Assembly: GCA_965153455.1 (NCBI GenBank)
Contig: OZ234494.1
Location: 23,126,001-23,190,000 of the forward strand
Source: Sphagnum compactum
Lineage: Eukaryota > Bryophyta > Sphagnopsida > Sphagnales
DNA: 64,000 bases
Direction of reading: 5' to 3'
Shown here: piece by piece, positions 61,760 to 64,000 of the stretch
How the letters are laid out: every line of letters begins with the position of its first letter
Position numbering within the stretch: position 1 is the stretch's first letter
Translations under genes and position numbers: made by a program
The notes under the pieces: generated by a model
Database searches by the model: none
Told to the model about the DNA's origin: nothing
The model's input: the letters and a program-made list of their open reading frames with translations, nothing else

Positions 61760-63233
61760 AAAAATGGTGATGAACAATTTTGGAAAAAAAGATTTCATGC
61801 AGCTAATGGGAAGGCTCAACATGCACTCATGATGGGCCCATGTTTTTTCTTTTGGGCTGGTGGGGTGGGTGAGTTATTATTATTATTTTTTCCTTGGTCA
61901 ATTTTGCCCCTACCATTAGCCTAGGCCAAAAATGATGACAAATAGTTTTGGGAATAGAAGTTTCATTTAGCCAATGGCTTAGCATGCATTCATGATGGGC
62001 CTTGGTTTTTTCTTTTTGGGGGCTAAGGGGAGTTGTTTTTTTTTTCTTCCTTGTTCAATCTATGTCCGTACCATTACCCTAGGCCAAAAATGGTGACCAA
62101 TAGGTTTGGGAACCAAAAATACATGTAGCCAATGGGTAGGCTAATTGTGATGGGCCAATCAAAATAATTCATTGGGAAAAAAAAAAGTTGGATTTGTGGG
62201 GCACCCCCCAACAAATTAATATCAAACACACTACAAAATAAAATAGTTGACAAACAATTTTGGAAATAGGGGTCCTATTTTTTCCTTTTAGGGGTGCCAA
62301 GGTGGGGTGAGTTATTTTCTATTTTTCTTTCATGTTCCCAATGTGTTCCCAACATGTTCTCATAATGTTCCCTTGAGGTTTCCCAAGTTCCCAAGTTGTT
62401 CCTTTAAGGCATTCCCAATAACACCTCAATTTTATCCCATATGGTTTGCCCAAAGTTTAACTCTCATGTATATAAATTGAAAAGGTAGGTTGTTGGGGAA
62501 TACATTTGTTATTATTTTGCGACTAAAGGTTCGAAGAAGTGCTTCCATGGCGGGGTGTTCAATGTTTAAAAAAAAATATATTGATGGGCCAATCGATATG
62601 GCTCTTTCCAAAAAATAAAAATAAAATTGTGACACACCCATGAACTAATTATTATGAATCACAATAAATAAATAAGTGCCCCCAATTTATAATGGGGGTA
62701 TTAGCCCACATTGAAAATGGTGACAAACAATTTTGAAAATAAAAATTTCATGTAGTTAATGAGGAGGCTCAACATGCACTAATGATGGGCCTTGTTTTTT
62801 CATTTTGGGGGTGGAGTGGGGGGGGGGAGAGTTATTTTTGGTTTTTTCCTATTGTTCCCAACATCATTTCATCAAGTTCCTTTGAGGTTTTTTGAGTTTC
62901 CAAGTTGTTCCCTAAGGTGTTCTCAATAGCACCTCAATTTTATCCCATAGGGTTTGCCCGAAGTTCAATTGTCATGTATAAAAATTGAAAGGTAGGTTGA
63001 TGAAAGATACAGTTGTTTCTATTTTGCAATTGGGGTCCAAAGAGGTGCTTCCATTAACGGAGCCATATTGATTGGCCCATGAGCAATTGTTTCAAAACAT
63101 TGAACACCCCCCAATGGGAGCATCTCCATGAACCCCACTGCAAAATAGGAACAACTGCATTCCCCACTAACCTACTTTTCAATTTATATACATGATAGTT
63201 AAACTTTTGACAAACCATACGCGATAAAATGAG
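61760..63233. repeat. Clustered copies of family R3, including an inverted copy
   Basis: Units near 61,765-61,905, 61,925-62,065, 62,090-62,170, 62,270-62,605 and 62,690-63,058 share AATTTTGGAAATA, TTCATGCAGCTAATGGGAAG, GCACTCATGATGGGCC, G-rich runs, TTCCCAA strings and TTTTATCCCATATGGTTTGC. The segment 63,061-63,233 is the same end-sequence in reverse orientation, matching 62,423-62,601. The family also forms the cluster at 20,260-21,625. Confidence 0.75.
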
Positions 63234-64000
63234 ATGAAAGTTCACTTCCTCAAGTCCCAAGTTCTTCACTAGAGACCATGGATAATGAACCAATCTAACT
63301 TTGGCAAGCTTATGGGTGTTGGTTCACTTTTGCTATTTGAGAAGGCTTGCTTGTTTCGTCTCATATTGAAGGAAACTAGTACCCATCAGTATTTATTTTG
63401 TCAATTTTGTGATGTAGCCACGGTGAAGACAGAAAGATTTAGCCAAATTTGACTACAAGCTAAATATGGAAGTAAAACTTGTAAACATCCTTCAATAGTT
63501 TTTTGCTACCTACTTCAACCACTTTTGAATGCTGGCTATTGAAAGTCTCAAAAGAACTTGATTTCAGCACTTTTAATTTTTAATATAACTGTTTCACTGT
63601 ATATTGCCAAGAAAAAAGAGGCAGGTACTAATTATTTTGCCTGACACAGAATGCCCAAACATTAGCGAGACGCTTAATACCCCCATCGAGCTCTGTCCGA
63701 CGCCTGTTTTTCTTGTCTTCTTGCACATGTTTTTTGGCCCCTGCATGGGGTTTTCTGGCCCCCGCATGGGCGCCGGACAGTGCTCATAATGTTTGGGAGA
63801 AACAAGGGGCCCTTTGCCCATTTATGTACTATGCCACGTGAAGTAGGTAAGACTCTAATAAGTTCATCAAGTGGTAAGAGGTTTGAGCAGGGCCTGTTGT
63901 ATTTCCTGTTCCCTGGAGCCTCTGACTTAATAAGTTGGGGGTGCTTATTCATGCTTCTATTAATTAGTGAGCTTGGGTGCGCTCACAGGTTTTGTTTTTT
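63234..64000. other. Intergenic with a partial R2 element at 63,395-63,565
   Basis: TCAATTTTGTGATGTAGCCA at 63,399, then AGATTTAGCCAAATTTGACT and GCTACCTACTTCAACCA follow one arm of the foldback element at 34,982. Beyond 63,600 the sequence is moderately G+C-rich with short open frames and no recognised gene. Confidence 0.5.

Noticed and set aside
1-64000. CRISPR arrays, operons, prokaryotic promoters, rRNA genes
   Set aside because: The window is eukaryotic with spliced genes; no regularly spaced identical repeats with unique spacers and no rRNA-like sequence were seen.

Overview
This window is nuclear DNA from a land plant. Every recognisable gene is split by GT-AG (occasionally GC-AG) introns of roughly 55 to 1,300 bp. 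Gene products are typical plant families, intergenic DNA is A+T-rich and full of short repeats, and there is no operon structure, ribosome binding site or CRISPR array. The compact introns, the gene spacing (about one per 10 kb) and the repeat style suggest a non-seed plant such as a bryophyte, but that is an inference and no marker here proves it.

Six intact-looking genes were resolved exon by exon, each with consistent splice phases and a terminal stop. They are: a histidine-phosphatase (phosphoglycerate-mutase-like, AT74-type) gene at 2.0-4.6 kb (minus); a CALMODULIN-BINDING PROTEIN 60 (CBP60) gene at 10.2-15.5 kb (minus); a pfkB-family fructokinase at 22.7-26.0 kb (plus); a glyoxalase/VOC-fold protein at 41.8-43.8 kb (minus); a small BAP31-like ER membrane protein at 46.6-47.5 kb (minus); and a multipass membrane protein of a plant-specific family (Arabidopsis At2g12400-like) at 49.7-52.9 kb (minus). 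A seventh locus, 26.1-28.9 kb (minus), reads as exons of an unrecognised protein but carries an in-frame stop and a 53-bp tandem duplication that breaks frame, so I call it a decayed gene. It converges tail-to-tail on the fructokinase.

The rest is repeat-rich. A degenerate higher-order tandem repeat fills the first 0.5 kb. A ~320-bp element with TGGCCTTGCC ends occurs three times (0.8, 6.6, 44.7 kb). A 520-bp foldback element (35.0-35.5 kb) has three partial relatives (41.0, 53.4, 63.4 kb). A third family, marked by a CAGCCAATGGGAAGG-like core, forms clusters at 20.2-21.6 and 61.7-63.2 kb. A possible non-autonomous CACTA element with an extremely A+T-rich core spans 56.5-59.6 kb. No transposase or reverse transcriptase reading frame is recognisable.

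The genes do not form a pathway; they are ordinary housekeeping, signalling and membrane genes. I saw no convincing undescribed molecular system. The observations most worth checking are the decayed gene, the C-terminal frame break in CBP60, two GC-AG introns, a 38-bp hairpin inside an intron, the foldback and CACTA-like elements, and a telo-box-bearing minisatellite upstream of the BAP31-like gene.
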